Source: Sunxiuqinia elliptica
Lineage (GTDB): Bacteria > Bacteroidota > Bacteroidia > Bacteroidales > Prolixibacteraceae
Assembly: GCF_900113005.1 (NCBI RefSeq)
Contig: NZ_FONW01000003.1
Span: 248,001-312,000, forward strand
Length of the DNA stretch: 64,000 bases
Direction of reading: 5' to 3'
Shown here one piece after another: positions 54,726-63,877 of this stretch (positions within the stretch are counted from its first letter, which is position 1; every line of letters begins with the position of its first letter). A program made the position numbers and the translations under genes. The notes under the pieces are model-generated. The model was not told the origin of the DNA, made no database searches, and saw only the letters and a program-made list of their open reading frames with translations.

Positions 54726-56171
54726 CTACATCAATGACGAAAACAAACGCATCAATCGCTCAAACAACTTGATGTAGACAGGACGGCGTTGCCAGTTGGC
54801 AAGTGTCACCTGTTCCGAATTATCCAGGTCCTCCTCAAAGCTACTCGCCAGGCTTGCCGCAATTTCATGATCGTAAGCAAGAGCATTGATCTCGAAGTTC
54901 AGGTCGAAACTGCGGTGGTCCAGGTTGGTTGTTCCCACAAAAGACAGGTACTTATCGCATACAATGGTTTTGGCATGAACAAAACCTTTATTGTATCGGT
55001 AAATTTCGACACCGGCTTCCAGCAATTCCTCGTAATATGAGCTGGAAGCAGCATTAACGAAGATTGAATCGGATACGCCAGGTACCAATAGGCGAATCCT
55101 CACACCGCTAAAGGCTGCAATTTTTAGCATGTCAAGCAAGGACTTGTCCGGAATAAAATAGGGAGTTGTCAATAACACCTCTTTCCGCGACAAAGCGATG
55201 GCTTGAACCATCGTGTATAAGATACTTGAATGATCGGAATCGGGACCGGCTGCCACCATTTGGACGAGTTTATCGCCCTTCAATTCTGATGGTATAATAA
55301 CGGGGAAATAGGCCGGGGAAAATTCGATTTTTTGCTTGGAACAGAAATTCCAATCCGTCAGGAAAACATACTGAAGATGCATCACAGCCTGACCCGTTAT
55401 CTTCAGGTGAGTATCCCTCCAGTATAGCTGATTATTGCCGGAGTTAATGTACCGATCAGATACATTGATTCCGCCAACATAGCCACAAACTCCATCTACA
55501 ATGACAATCTTCCGGTGATTGCGATAATTCATCCGATTGGCAAACCAAATGGAGCGTATCTTATAAAAAGGAAAGGCTTGCACACCCGCAGCTTGCAAGC
55601 GTTTTATAAATAATTTCCGAATGCTTGAGCTTCCAAAGTCATCATAAATAAACCGAACCTCGACTCCTTCCCGGGCTTTATCCATTAAAATATCAGCAAT
55701 CTCAGTTCCAATCGAATCATCTTCGTAAATATAATACTCAATGTGAATGTGATGCTTAGCCGACTTTAGACTACGAATCAGCTCGGGAAACTTGTTTTCC
55801 CCATTGATGAGTGGGACCAACTCATTCTTCAAACTCGACAGGTTTTCCGCTGCTATATGTGTTGCCAGCGGGTAATAGTAGTCAATTTCATTTTGCTTGC
55901 GAGCCAATACCTCCTTCGAAAACTCATGAATTTGCCTTTCAAACTCAGGGAAAGCGGCTTTATCAAACTTGAGCTTTTTATTGTACAGCGACCGTTTACG
56001 GTAATTTACCCCAACGGAAAGGTAAAATAAAATTCCTCCCACAGGCACAAAAAGCACTAAGAAAATATAGGCTAAAGTTTTACTGGGGGTGTATGTGTTG
56101 ATCAAAATCTCAACACATACTCCCAGTACTATAAGGTAATAGGCAATGATTAAAATATCTAAACTTTCCAC
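54726..56171 (-). CDS. cls: Cardiolipin synthase
   Basis: The 481-residue product makes cardiolipin at the inner membrane. It has two N-terminal membrane helices of the PLDc_N type and two phospholipase-D HKD motifs, NHRKIVIVDG and HAKTIVCDKYLSFVGTTNLDHRS. The length agrees with ClsA. No terminator is visible between it and ftsH. Confidence 0.93.
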   Translation of the reverse strand: MESLDILIIAYYLIVLGVCVEILINTYTPSKTLAYIFLVLFVPVGGILFYLSVGVNYRKRSLYNKKLKFDKAAFPEFERQIHEFSKEVLARKQNEIDYYYPLATHIAAENLSSLKNELVPLINGENKFPELIRSLKSAKHHIHIEYYIYEDDSIGTEIADILMDKAREGVEVRFIYDDFGSSSIRKLFIKRLQAAGVQAFPFYKIRSIWFANRMNYRNHRKIVIVDGVCGYVGGINVSDRYINSGNNQLYWRDTHLKITGQAVMHLQYVFLTDWNFCSKQKIEFSPAYFPVIIPSELKGDKLVQMVAAGPDSDHSSILYTMVQAIALSRKEVLLTTPYFIPDKSLLDMLKIAAFSGVRIRLLVPGVSDSIFVNAASSSYYEELLEAGVEIYRYNKGFVHAKTIVCDKYLSFVGTTNLDHRSFDLNFEINALAYDHEIAASLASSFEEDLDNSEQVTLANWQRRPVYIKLFERLMRLFSSLM

Positions 56172-56316
56172 AAGGCTTCTTTCAACGATGAATCATAGCA
56201 AAATACAACATTGCTTCGATAAAGATCGGTAAAAAAACAAAAAATTGTTCTGCTCTAGTGAACTGTTTAACGATTCATCATTTCAGGTATAGCGTTAACA
56301 CAAACCTACACCTGAT

Positions 56317-57354
56317 TTAACACGAGTCCGTCTTTCTAAGCTCAAATGCATCCGCCAGCAACTGGTAAGAACGCAGCCGTGCTTCGTGATTCGAGCTTAA
56401 GGTGTGTACCATAATCTCGTCCGTTTCATACGCTTCACCGATCTGCATCAACCAATCGCGCACCTGATCCGGCGTTCCAATCAAAACACGTGGCGGTTGT
56501 TGTGGATCAGTCAGCATTTCCGGTTCGCGAAGTCCGCCAAGCAGGCGAATGGCCGTATCTTCATCCTTCAACAAGCTCTGAATATCGCCCGAACTGCGCA
56601 GGCGACGCTCAAACAACTGAAAAGGAGCCGACAAGCGGTTGGCCTCTTCTGCCGTTTCAGCTACAAACACATTGAGTGCCAACATTAACGTTGGTTTTTG
56701 CAAGCCTGAAGCCTGTTTTGCCGGAGTAAACTGCTGATGATAGATCTGCGAAATACCGTAGGACTGCATGGGGTTGATGAAACCCGAAAAGGCATAGCGC
56801 AAACCCAGTTTCGCAGCGGCCATAGCGCTCCACGAACTTGAGCCCAGCAGCCAAAAGTTCGGGCTACTCCCGTTGTTGTACGATTGAATTTGAGCAAACG
56901 GACTATCGGCTTCAAAACTGTTGTTCATCCATTGCACCAACTCCTGAAGTTGCTCCGCTGAGTCGTCCGCACTCGGACGATACACGGACCGACGTCGCTG
57001 CAAGGCCAAATCGCTCACCGGGCCAGTGGTTGCCCGGCCAATTCCCATGTCAATGCGCCCGGGAAACAAGTCCTCCAAAGTATTGAACACCTCAGCCACT
57101 TTAAAGGGGCTGTAATGATTCAACAGCACCGCTCCCGAGCCAACCTTAAGCTGGCTGGTTTGTGACGCAACAAGCGGAATCAGCACTTCCGGACTTCTTC
57201 CGGCTGCTGCGCCGGTGGCATGGTGCTCAGCCATCCAAAAGCGGGTGTATCCCCATTCATCCACCTTCTTTGCCGTGTCCAACGTATTCATTAAGGCCTG
57301 TTGCCGATCGCCTGATCGTGGAACAACAGATAAATCCAATACTGAAAGCTTCAT
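56317..57354 (-). CDS. LLM-class flavin-dependent oxidoreductase
   Basis: The 345-residue product is a luciferase-like monooxygenase of group 1: MKLSVLDLSVVPRSG, FWMAEHH, VLLNHYSPFKVAEVFNTLEDLFPGRIDMGIGRA. Substrates of this group are mostly unknown. I chose the Met at 57354, because an earlier Met at 57372 would overlap the end of the nitroreductase gene. The gene is the last of a minus-strand set with the nitroreductase gene. Confidence 0.88.
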   Translation of the reverse strand: MKLSVLDLSVVPRSGDRQQALMNTLDTAKKVDEWGYTRFWMAEHHATGAAAGRSPEVLIPLVASQTSQLKVGSGAVLLNHYSPFKVAEVFNTLEDLFPGRIDMGIGRATTGPVSDLALQRRRSVYRPSADDSAEQLQELVQWMNNSFEADSPFAQIQSYNNGSSPNFWLLGSSSWSAMAAAKLGLRYAFSGFINPMQSYGISQIYHQQFTPAKQASGLQKPTLMLALNVFVAETAEEANRLSAPFQLFERRLRSSGDIQSLLKDEDTAIRLLGGLREPEMLTDPQQPPRVLIGTPDQVRDWLMQIGEAYETDEIMVHTLSSNHEARLRSYQLLADAFELRKTDSC

Positions 57355-57364
57355 GTTTAGCTCC

Positions 57365-58006
57365 TTAATCAATAACTGTTACCAATTCCGTTAGCGGTTT
57401 TCTCACCTTCACCAGGTTAACCAGCCAATCTTTTTCTACATCGCGATAGCCAAGCGGCAACATAAGCGTGCTTCGCAAGCCTTTTTCGCGCAAGCCCAGC
57501 AGTTCATCCAAGGCTGCCGGATCAAAACCTTCCATCGGCGTGTGGTCAACCTGTTCGTAGCTAGCCTGGGTAATGGCAGCCATAAAGGCAATGTACGTTT
57601 GACGAGCCGTGTGCGTAAAATGCTGCTCTTCGGTCTGCTGTCCGTACATATTCAGCAAAAATTGGCGATAGTTTTCCCAGCCTTCATTGCGCATTCCACG
57701 AACCTCATTCGTCAGGTCAAACATATGGTTGATACGCTCTGGTGTATAGCTGTCCCAAGCGGCAAAAACCAACAGGTGTGAGCCCGAGGTAATTTGAGGC
57801 TGATCAAAGGCAATGGCCCGAATCTTCTGTTTCATTTCCTCATTGGTGATCACCAGTATTTCAAAGGGTTGTAATCCGCTGGAAGTTGGCGCCAACCGAG
57901 CGGCTTCCAAAATGCGTTCGATTTTATCTTCTGCTACTTTCTCCCCGTTCATGGCTTTGGTTGCATAACGAGTACTTAATTGGTCTAAAAAATCTGTATT
58001 CTTCAT
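57365..58006 (-). CDS. NfsB-like nitroreductase
   Basis: The 213-residue product is an FMN-dependent NAD(P)H oxidoreductase. The N-terminal RYATKAMNGEKVAEDKIERILEAARLAPTSSGLQP is the usual flavin-binding start, and GLREKGLRSTLMLPLGYRDVEKDW fits the end. Such enzymes reduce nitro compounds or quinones. It lies 10 bp upstream of the LLM gene start and about 90 bp downstream of an HchA-type gene, on the same strand. Confidence 0.9.
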   Translation of the reverse strand: MKNTDFLDQLSTRYATKAMNGEKVAEDKIERILEAARLAPTSSGLQPFEILVITNEEMKQKIRAIAFDQPQITSGSHLLVFAAWDSYTPERINHMFDLTNEVRGMRNEGWENYRQFLLNMYGQQTEEQHFTHTARQTYIAFMAAITQASYEQVDHTPMEGFDPAALDELLGLREKGLRSTLMLPLGYRDVEKDWLVNLVKVRKPLTELVTVID

Positions 58007-58096
58007 CGTTTTATTTATTGCGATTGTTTCTAACTATTTCGTGCTACAGCAAGAGATTCAAACGCTATCAGCACGCTTTTTTTATTTTAAAATGAA

Positions 58097-58972
58097 TTAC
58101 TTCGAATGAATTTCCTGAAGGAATACTTCAGCTGTCAGTTTTCCCAGCTTATTCGCAGCCATCGGGCTATCGCCAGTCAGCAGCTTCCGATCCTGACAGA
58201 CTTTTCCGCTAGCCGTACTATTGACAATCTTCATCCCTCGCTCCTTCAATTTTTCGCCAAACAACCAGGGCATTTTCCCCGGCAAGTAACCTAAAGCAGG
58301 CAACAGCTTATCCATCGAATCAGGGAACGCTGCCAATTGGTAGCCCTTTAGGGGAAAGTTTCCCTGCGGTTCCTGCATGCTGGCTGCCAGCAAGGCCGCC
58401 GGACCATGGCAAATGGAGACTAAGTATTTATCTTCTGCCAAAGCCCACTCAATGACACGTTTTACATCTGTGTTTTGTGGCAATCCCAAAATAGCTCCAT
58501 GTCCTCCGGGAATAAATACGCCCAGGTAGGGCGAATCTTCGAACAAGCCAGACTCAACTACATCACGCAAATCAAGCGGACGAGCCAATTGGGCCTTGTT
58601 TTGCCGATAGATACGCATCACATCCTCATCTTCTTCGGGCATCGCCCAGTGTTCCAACTGCAACGGCTTTCCCGTTGGCGTCGCCAAGTCGAAACCAAAG
58701 CCAGCTTGCTCCCAGTGCAACAAAGGGACAAATAATTCAACCGGATGATTTCCGGTTTCAAACTGCTTCCCGTTCTGCATGGACAGAAGCCCCTCTTCTG
58801 TTCCGATCACCAGTATCTTCCGATTTTGATCCTCATTCCGGTTTTTATACCTCACCGGTTTATAATCCGTCGTACGCTTAACCGACAGCTTCATGACTAA
58901 GCTGGATGGCGCGTAACGGTTAACTCCGCGGCTTGTCGGAGCTGTTCCTAATAGTTTTCGAATTGTTTTCAT
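58097..58972 (-). CDS. hchA: HchA-type glyoxalase III / chaperone
   Basis: The 291-residue product is of the DJ-1/PfpI superfamily and close to E. coli Hsp31 (HchA, 283 residues). The catalytic cysteine is in SICHGPAALLA and the preceding FIPGGHGAILGLPQN is typical. HchA converts methylglyoxal to lactate without a cofactor and may have a chaperone role. Located upstream of the nitroreductase and LLM genes. Confidence 0.88.
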   Translation of the reverse strand: MKTIRKLLGTAPTSRGVNRYAPSSLVMKLSVKRTTDYKPVRYKNRNEDQNRKILVIGTEEGLLSMQNGKQFETGNHPVELFVPLLHWEQAGFGFDLATPTGKPLQLEHWAMPEEDEDVMRIYRQNKAQLARPLDLRDVVESGLFEDSPYLGVFIPGGHGAILGLPQNTDVKRVIEWALAEDKYLVSICHGPAALLAASMQEPQGNFPLKGYQLAAFPDSMDKLLPALGYLPGKMPWLFGEKLKERGMKIVNSTASGKVCQDRKLLTGDSPMAANKLGKLTAEVFLQEIHSK

Positions 58973-59202
58973 TGCTTAACGAATTAATTGAACTTTCATT
59001 GACCCAACAAAAATACCGCATTGGTTGGGCATCCTGTTACTCCTGAAAGACCACTTGCTACTCCTAAAAGCTCAAATGAAGTGAATAAACCAGCCTATAT
59101 CCTGAAGTATTCCTCCTCGCTGAAAGGGACAAGATCATCGAATATCCCTTGTTTAAAAAGAAGTTTAACAATGATGACCCGCTAAAGTTGATTAAGCTTG
59201 TG

Positions 59203-60162
59203 CTAGGGTTCAACCTGACTTGGCAGAATGCCAAAATGATTCTTAAACGCTTTAGAAAACTGACTCAAGTTAGCATAGCCTAAGATGAAACCGGTCTCCG
59301 AAACCGTGTAGGTCCCTTTGGTTAGAATTTCCATCGCCTTGGCCATTTTGTTTTGCAGGTGGTATTGATACGGCGAAGTGCCAAACACCTCTTTAAACAG
59401 CCGCTTGAACTTTGTCAGGCTCATGCCGGCTTGCTCCGAAAGTCGCTCCAACGACACTTCCGTAATCGGGTTGGCATCAATCGACTCACGCACTTTCATC
59501 AGTTGCTCCAAATCCTTGTGATGAATGTTTGCCTTTGGCGGGGTGTTTAAACGTCTTCGCTTCAACTTCACAAACAGGTAATCCAAAATTTGGAGAATGA
59601 CAGAAATTGAAGTTAAACGATCCGAATGCCGCAAGTCGATCGACTTAATCAGGTCTGAAAAACGGTAATCCAGGTTTTCGGAGATGTAAATGGGGCTGTT
59701 ACATTCAAAGAAATTGCACATCCCCGATTCATCGACCAATACATTCTCATCCAACCATGTGTGGGTGAACAGTAAATTGAAAATCCGAACTGATTCATGC
59801 GCTTTTACGATCGTTTGCGATTTTGTCGTTGCCGAAGTCAGCAACACATTCATGTTATCAAAGCCCAAGGTGAAGTTATGCTCTTTCGATTTATGCTGTA
59901 TTTGTGAGTTTGACAGGTAAAAATCAACCAGAAACAATTCGTTTTTCTGATGAGGAATTCGGTGTAACTCCAGATCTTCATTCAATTTAAAATCCATCTG
60001 CTGTGCCCATAAGCCCTCTTGCACCTTAAGGTAAGTTGATTGGCCATCGCCCATCTTCGGATCCAAGGTAATCTGATTCTCCTGAATAACCGAAGGAAGT
60101 TTCTGAGCTAAAAGCTCATACCACTCTTTGGGATCTGATAACTGATAATATATATTTCTCAT
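59203..60162 (-). CDS. AraC-family transcriptional regulator
   Basis: The 319-residue product has an uncharacterised N-terminal sensing domain and a C-terminal AraC DNA-binding domain with two helix-turn-helix motifs (LERLSEQAGMSLTKFKRLFKEVFG and VSETGFILGYANLSQFSKAFKNHFGILPSQ). It lies upstream of the hchA-nitroreductase-LLM set on the same strand, so it is a plausible activator of those genes; the effector is unknown. Confidence 0.88.
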   Translation of the reverse strand: MRNIYYQLSDPKEWYELLAQKLPSVIQENQITLDPKMGDGQSTYLKVQEGLWAQQMDFKLNEDLELHRIPHQKNELFLVDFYLSNSQIQHKSKEHNFTLGFDNMNVLLTSATTKSQTIVKAHESVRIFNLLFTHTWLDENVLVDESGMCNFFECNSPIYISENLDYRFSDLIKSIDLRHSDRLTSISVILQILDYLFVKLKRRRLNTPPKANIHHKDLEQLMKVRESIDANPITEVSLERLSEQAGMSLTKFKRLFKEVFGTSPYQYHLQNKMAKAMEILTKGTYTVSETGFILGYANLSQFSKAFKNHFGILPSQVEP

Positions 60163-60346
60163 TAATCGTCTCTTTCAATCTAATTATATGCACCCTATCC
60201 AACTCCACTCAAAGCTATAAAAGCAAATCAAACCGCACGGCAAACCAAGAATGGGTGCTTTTATATTTTCCAGAGACTATAACAACGCAAACGCCTCTCG
60301 GGTTCTCCAACTGTATGCCAACGGCTGTTACGCTGTTTCTGAGGAG

Positions 60347-60377
60347 CTTGTAATACAAGACATTTTTTGTATTTTTG
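60347..60377 (+). promoter_or_regulatory. Promoter with overlapping palindrome, metal-handling operon
   Basis: TTG (60348-60350), 19 nt, TATTTTTG (60370-60377) is an exact Bacteroidota promoter, 48 bp before the HYC_CC_PP start codon. The perfect palindrome CTTGTAATACAAG (60347-60359) covers the -33 box, and a third TTGTA half-site (60367-60371) sits before the -7 box. A repressor or MerR-type activator site is inferred. Confidence 0.65.
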
Positions 60378-60424
60378 GCAAACATAAAACACCAGTTCTT
60401 GTTATAGAAACTGAACGATTTTGT

Positions 60425-60811
60425 ATGAAAAAACTGCTATCCATACTATTCTCCATATTCTATTTGACGCTAACCATTGGTTTAGTAGTCAATATGCATT
60501 ATTGCCAGGGAGAATTAGCTTCGGTGCAGTTGTACGAAGAAGAAGCCAGTTGTTGTTGTTCGGATCAAGCCTCGATAACGAGCTGTTGTGATGACCACAC
60601 GCAACTTTTAAAACTTGATATTGAGCCTACGCTTACCCCGAGCCATCGGCTAAATACGCAAGTTTGGGAAATCGACTTATTGCCTTCTGAAACGGCAAAC
60701 CAAACCTTGGATGAACTCCCCTTCAATGGTTCTATTTGGTCAACAGACACTCGACCACCTTTGGAGGAGCCTTCCTGGCTGCTCTTTTGTTCCCTAATTT
60801 TCTACGGGTAG
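60425..60811 (+). CDS. HYC_CC_PP family protein
   Basis: The 128-residue product starts at 60425 (MKKLLSILFSIFYLTLTIG), with an N-terminal hydrophobic segment. It then has HYCQGELASV, a CCC cluster and CCDDH, the His-Tyr-Cys and Cys-Cys pattern that names this Bacteroidota family. Metal binding is plausible from the cysteines and histidines but not proven. An earlier in-frame Met at 60251 lies upstream of the promoter and is not used. First gene of a set with an HMA protein and a TonB-dependent receptor. Confidence 0.82.
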   Translation: MKKLLSILFSIFYLTLTIGLVVNMHYCQGELASVQLYEEEASCCCSDQASITSCCDDHTQLLKLDIEPTLTPSHRLNTQVWEIDLLPSETANQTLDELPFNGSIWSTDTRPPLEEPSWLLFCSLIFYG

Positions 60812-61010
60812 CTCGTGATAAAATACGATACCGCTTCAGCCTTTACAGGAGGCTGTACTCCTTCAAATAAATAGTTTACAAACAACTTGGGCAAAAGATT
60901 TAATAAACTTGGCTTTGCCTTTTTTCATTTATGCAGATTGCTTAAGTGACGAGAAGCATATAAAAGAAGCCACAAGTTTACTTCTTGCTTCAGGTTTAAA
61001 ATCAAAACAA

Positions 61011-61373
61011 ATGAAATCGACCATAAAAACATCATTATTGATGGTTGCCCTACTTATATCTTTCTCGCTACACGCTAGCGCGACGACTGAGAAAAAGGTA
61101 GCAACTGCAGAGTTTAAAGTATCAGGCGTCTGTAAAATGTGTGAGAAACGCATTGAAGATGCAGCTTTAATAAAAGGCGTAAAACTCGCTGACTGGGATA
61201 AAGAAAAACAAAAAATAAAGGTCATTTATCGTCCCGACAAAACCGATGAATTAACTATTCAGAAAGCCATTGCCAAAGTGGGACACGACACCGAAAAAGT
61301 AAAAGCAAGCGATAAAGCTTATCAGAAGTTGCATAACTGCTGTAAATATCGCGAAGGACAAGAGATTCATTAA
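61011..61373 (+). CDS. Secreted heavy-metal-associated (HMA) domain protein
   Basis: The 120-residue product has a signal peptide (LLMVALLISFSLHASA) and an HMA fold with CKMC in VSGVCKMCEKRIEDAA, the metal-binding loop (GxCxxC). The C-terminal LHNCCKYR adds another Cys pair. A periplasmic copper or similar metal carrier is inferred. It lies between the HYC_CC_PP gene and a TonB-dependent receptor gene, whose start follows the stop by 11 bp. Confidence 0.88.
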   Translation: MKSTIKTSLLMVALLISFSLHASATTEKKVATAEFKVSGVCKMCEKRIEDAALIKGVKLADWDKEKQKIKVIYRPDKTDELTIQKAIAKVGHDTEKVKASDKAYQKLHNCCKYREGQEIH

Positions 61374-61384
61374 ATGACATAAAC

Positions 61385-63628
61385 ATGATGCAGATAAAAT
61401 GGATGATTCTTCTGCTACTTGTGACACCTTGCTTAAGCTGGGGACAAGCTGCTCCCAATTGGGTAAATGGACAGGTAGTGGAGAATGGTGAAGACGGAAA
61501 AAGTGAACCTCTCGTAGGTGTGAATGTCTATTGGGCTGGCACAACAATAGGAACCAGTTCTGACGAGCAGGGGCGCTTCCAGCTGGAACGAAACCAGCAA
61601 ACGAATCAGTTGGTATTTAGCTATGTTGGCTACAGAAATGATACACTAGAGGTAAATTCGGGAGCATTGCCCAAAGTTGTGCTTAGTGCCTCCGTTGAAC
61701 TGGCCGATATTGAGGTCGTGAAACGACAAAAGACTACAACTGTTTCCATGCTTAACTCAATCAAAGTTGAGCAAGTTGGAGAAAAAGAGCTGCTAAAAGC
61801 TGCTTGTTGTAACCTCAGCGAGAGCTTTGAGACCAATCCCAGCATTGATGTTTCGTTTACCGATGCCGTAACCGGAACACGCCAAATTCAGATGTTAGGA
61901 CTCGCGGGCCCTTACGTCCAAATGACCCGTGAGAATATCCCGGACATAAGGGGGTTATCCTCTCTCTATGGCTTGCTGTTTATTCCTGGTACTTGGATTG
62001 AAAGTATCCAGCTAAACAAAGGTACCGGATCGGTTGCCAATGGCTACGAGAGTATCGCAGGACAAATCAACGTGGAGCTACGTAAACCAGAAGAGGCTGA
62101 ACGCTTGTATTTAAACCTGTTTGCCAATACCGAAAGTCGCCTTGAAGCCAACCTGAACCTGGCTCACCGCTTCAAAAACGGGAAGTGGTCAACGGCCTTA
62201 TTGCTGCATGGCAAAGACAACTCCAGCAAACTGGATCATAACCACGATGGTTTTATGGATATGCCCATCGGCGACACCTATACCCTTCTGAACCGATGGA
62301 AGTATTTTGGGGATGATGGATTGCGGTTTCAAGCCGGAGTGAAAGGAACAACCATGAACAACCAAGGAGGGCAAATCAACTTTCGTCCGGAAGATGCCTT
62401 GACCACCAACGCTTGGGGAATGGACCTGCAAATTCGCAGGCTGGAAGGCTGGACAAAACTGGGAAAGGTTTTTGAAGATTTTCCATGGCGATCAGTTGGC
62501 TTACAATTAGCGGGAAATACGCATAAGCAAGACAGCTACTTTGGCCTAAACAGTTACAATGCCAAACAGGAATCAGGCTATGCCAACTTCGTCTATCAAA
62601 GTATTTTAAGTAATACCCGGCATGAGTTTAAAACTGGAATCTCGTTTCAATACGATCATTATAATGAGCAGCTAAATGATACCACCTTCAACCGCGAAGA
62701 AGCCGTTCCTGGAGCCTATTTTGAATACACCTATCTCCCATCCGAAAAATTGTCTTTGGTTGCTGGGCTAAGAGCCGATTATCACAATTTGTTCGGAGCC
62801 TTTATAACCCCACGCTTGCACCTTCGTTATGCTCCATTTGAGCAAACAGTCATTCGTTTGGCCGCAGGTCGCGGGCAACGCACCGCAAGCATTATTTCGG
62901 AGAACAGTGGCGTACTGGCAAGCTCTCGTCAGCTCATTATTCAGGGACAGGACAATGGTAATCCCTACGGCTTTGGGCCGGAAGTCGCTTGGAACCTGGG
63001 GCTTAACCTTACCCAAAAATTTCTGCTGGATTATCGTGAAGGAAGTGTCAGCTTTGACTTTTACCGAACGGATTTCAGCAAACAGGTTATTCTTGATTTA
63101 GAACAAAGCCCTCAGCAAGCCTTGTTTTACGAGCTGAATGGCGACTCTTATTCAAACAGTTTTCAAGCTCAATTTGACTATGAAGTACTAACACGCCTCG
63201 ATGCTCGTCTGGCTTACCGTTGGTACGATGTCAAAACAACTTATGGCGATCAACTGCTTCAAAAACCTTTGCAAGCAGCACACCGGGCTTTCCTTAACTT
63301 AGGCTACGAATCGCATAGCCATTGGAAGTTCGACTACACCTTGAATTGGCAGGGTAAAAAGCGAATTCCATCAACAAGCTCGAATCCTGAACAGTACCAG
63401 TTAGAGGACTATTCGCCGGATTTTTTCCTGATGAATGCTCAGATTAGCAAGACCTGGAATGAACGTTTTGAACTATACGTTGGCATGGAAAACTTAGCCA
63501 ACTATAAACAGCCCAACCCTATTTTGGCAAGCGATCAACCCTTCAGCCCTTATTTTGATAGTTCACTCGTCTGGGGACCAATCTTTGGACGAAAGACTTA
63601 TTTTGGACTACGATATAAACTTCAATAA
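61385..63628 (+). CDS. TonB-dependent receptor, probably metal-related
   Basis: The 747-residue product has a signal peptide (ending LSWGQ), a carboxypeptidase-regulatory-like domain (VNGQVVENGEDG, EPLVGVNVYWAGTTIGTSSDEQG), a TonB plug (VSFTDAVTGTRQIQMLGLAGPYVQM, IESIQLNKGTGSVANGYESIAGQINVEL) and a beta-barrel. A Cys-Cys pair (KAACCNLSESFE) lies at the plug start. It is shorter than SusC and has no SusD partner, so it is a small-molecule or metal-complex transporter. Operon context with HYC and HMA suggests a copper-type substrate. Confidence 0.9.
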   Translation: MMQIKWMILLLLVTPCLSWGQAAPNWVNGQVVENGEDGKSEPLVGVNVYWAGTTIGTSSDEQGRFQLERNQQTNQLVFSYVGYRNDTLEVNSGALPKVVLSASVELADIEVVKRQKTTTVSMLNSIKVEQVGEKELLKAACCNLSESFETNPSIDVSFTDAVTGTRQIQMLGLAGPYVQMTRENIPDIRGLSSLYGLLFIPGTWIESIQLNKGTGSVANGYESIAGQINVELRKPEEAERLYLNLFANTESRLEANLNLAHRFKNGKWSTALLLHGKDNSSKLDHNHDGFMDMPIGDTYTLLNRWKYFGDDGLRFQAGVKGTTMNNQGGQINFRPEDALTTNAWGMDLQIRRLEGWTKLGKVFEDFPWRSVGLQLAGNTHKQDSYFGLNSYNAKQESGYANFVYQSILSNTRHEFKTGISFQYDHYNEQLNDTTFNREEAVPGAYFEYTYLPSEKLSLVAGLRADYHNLFGAFITPRLHLRYAPFEQTVIRLAAGRGQRTASIISENSGVLASSRQLIIQGQDNGNPYGFGPEVAWNLGLNLTQKFLLDYREGSVSFDFYRTDFSKQVILDLEQSPQQALFYELNGDSYSNSFQAQFDYEVLTRLDARLAYRWYDVKTTYGDQLLQKPLQAAHRAFLNLGYESHSHWKFDYTLNWQGKKRIPSTSSNPEQYQLEDYSPDFFLMNAQISKTWNERFELYVGMENLANYKQPNPILASDQPFSPYFDSSLVWGPIFGRKTYFGLRYKLQ

Positions 63629-63635
63629 TCCCAGA

Positions 63636-63668
63636 GGATGCCAGCCGTTTTAGCTGGCATCCTTTTTT
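63636..63668 (+). terminator. Rho-independent terminator of metal operon
   Basis: GGATGCCAGC (63636-63645) and GCTGGCATCC (63653-63662) form a 10-bp stem, followed by six T. Confidence 0.92.
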
Positions 63669-63877
63669 CTTTTAAACCAGCACTTTTCATACTCGCACCT
63701 CCACTTAAGCTGGCACTGACGAGCGGAACTGAAATCCCCTCCATGATTTTCATTTTTGGGAGTTATTAACAAGATAAACAGGTCTGGAATAAAAGGCTTT
63801 TAATAGGATTCTCTTGCTGGTTTGTTAAAAACTCCATAGAACAAATTTCAGCTAAATGGCTTAAACTTGTTATCGAT

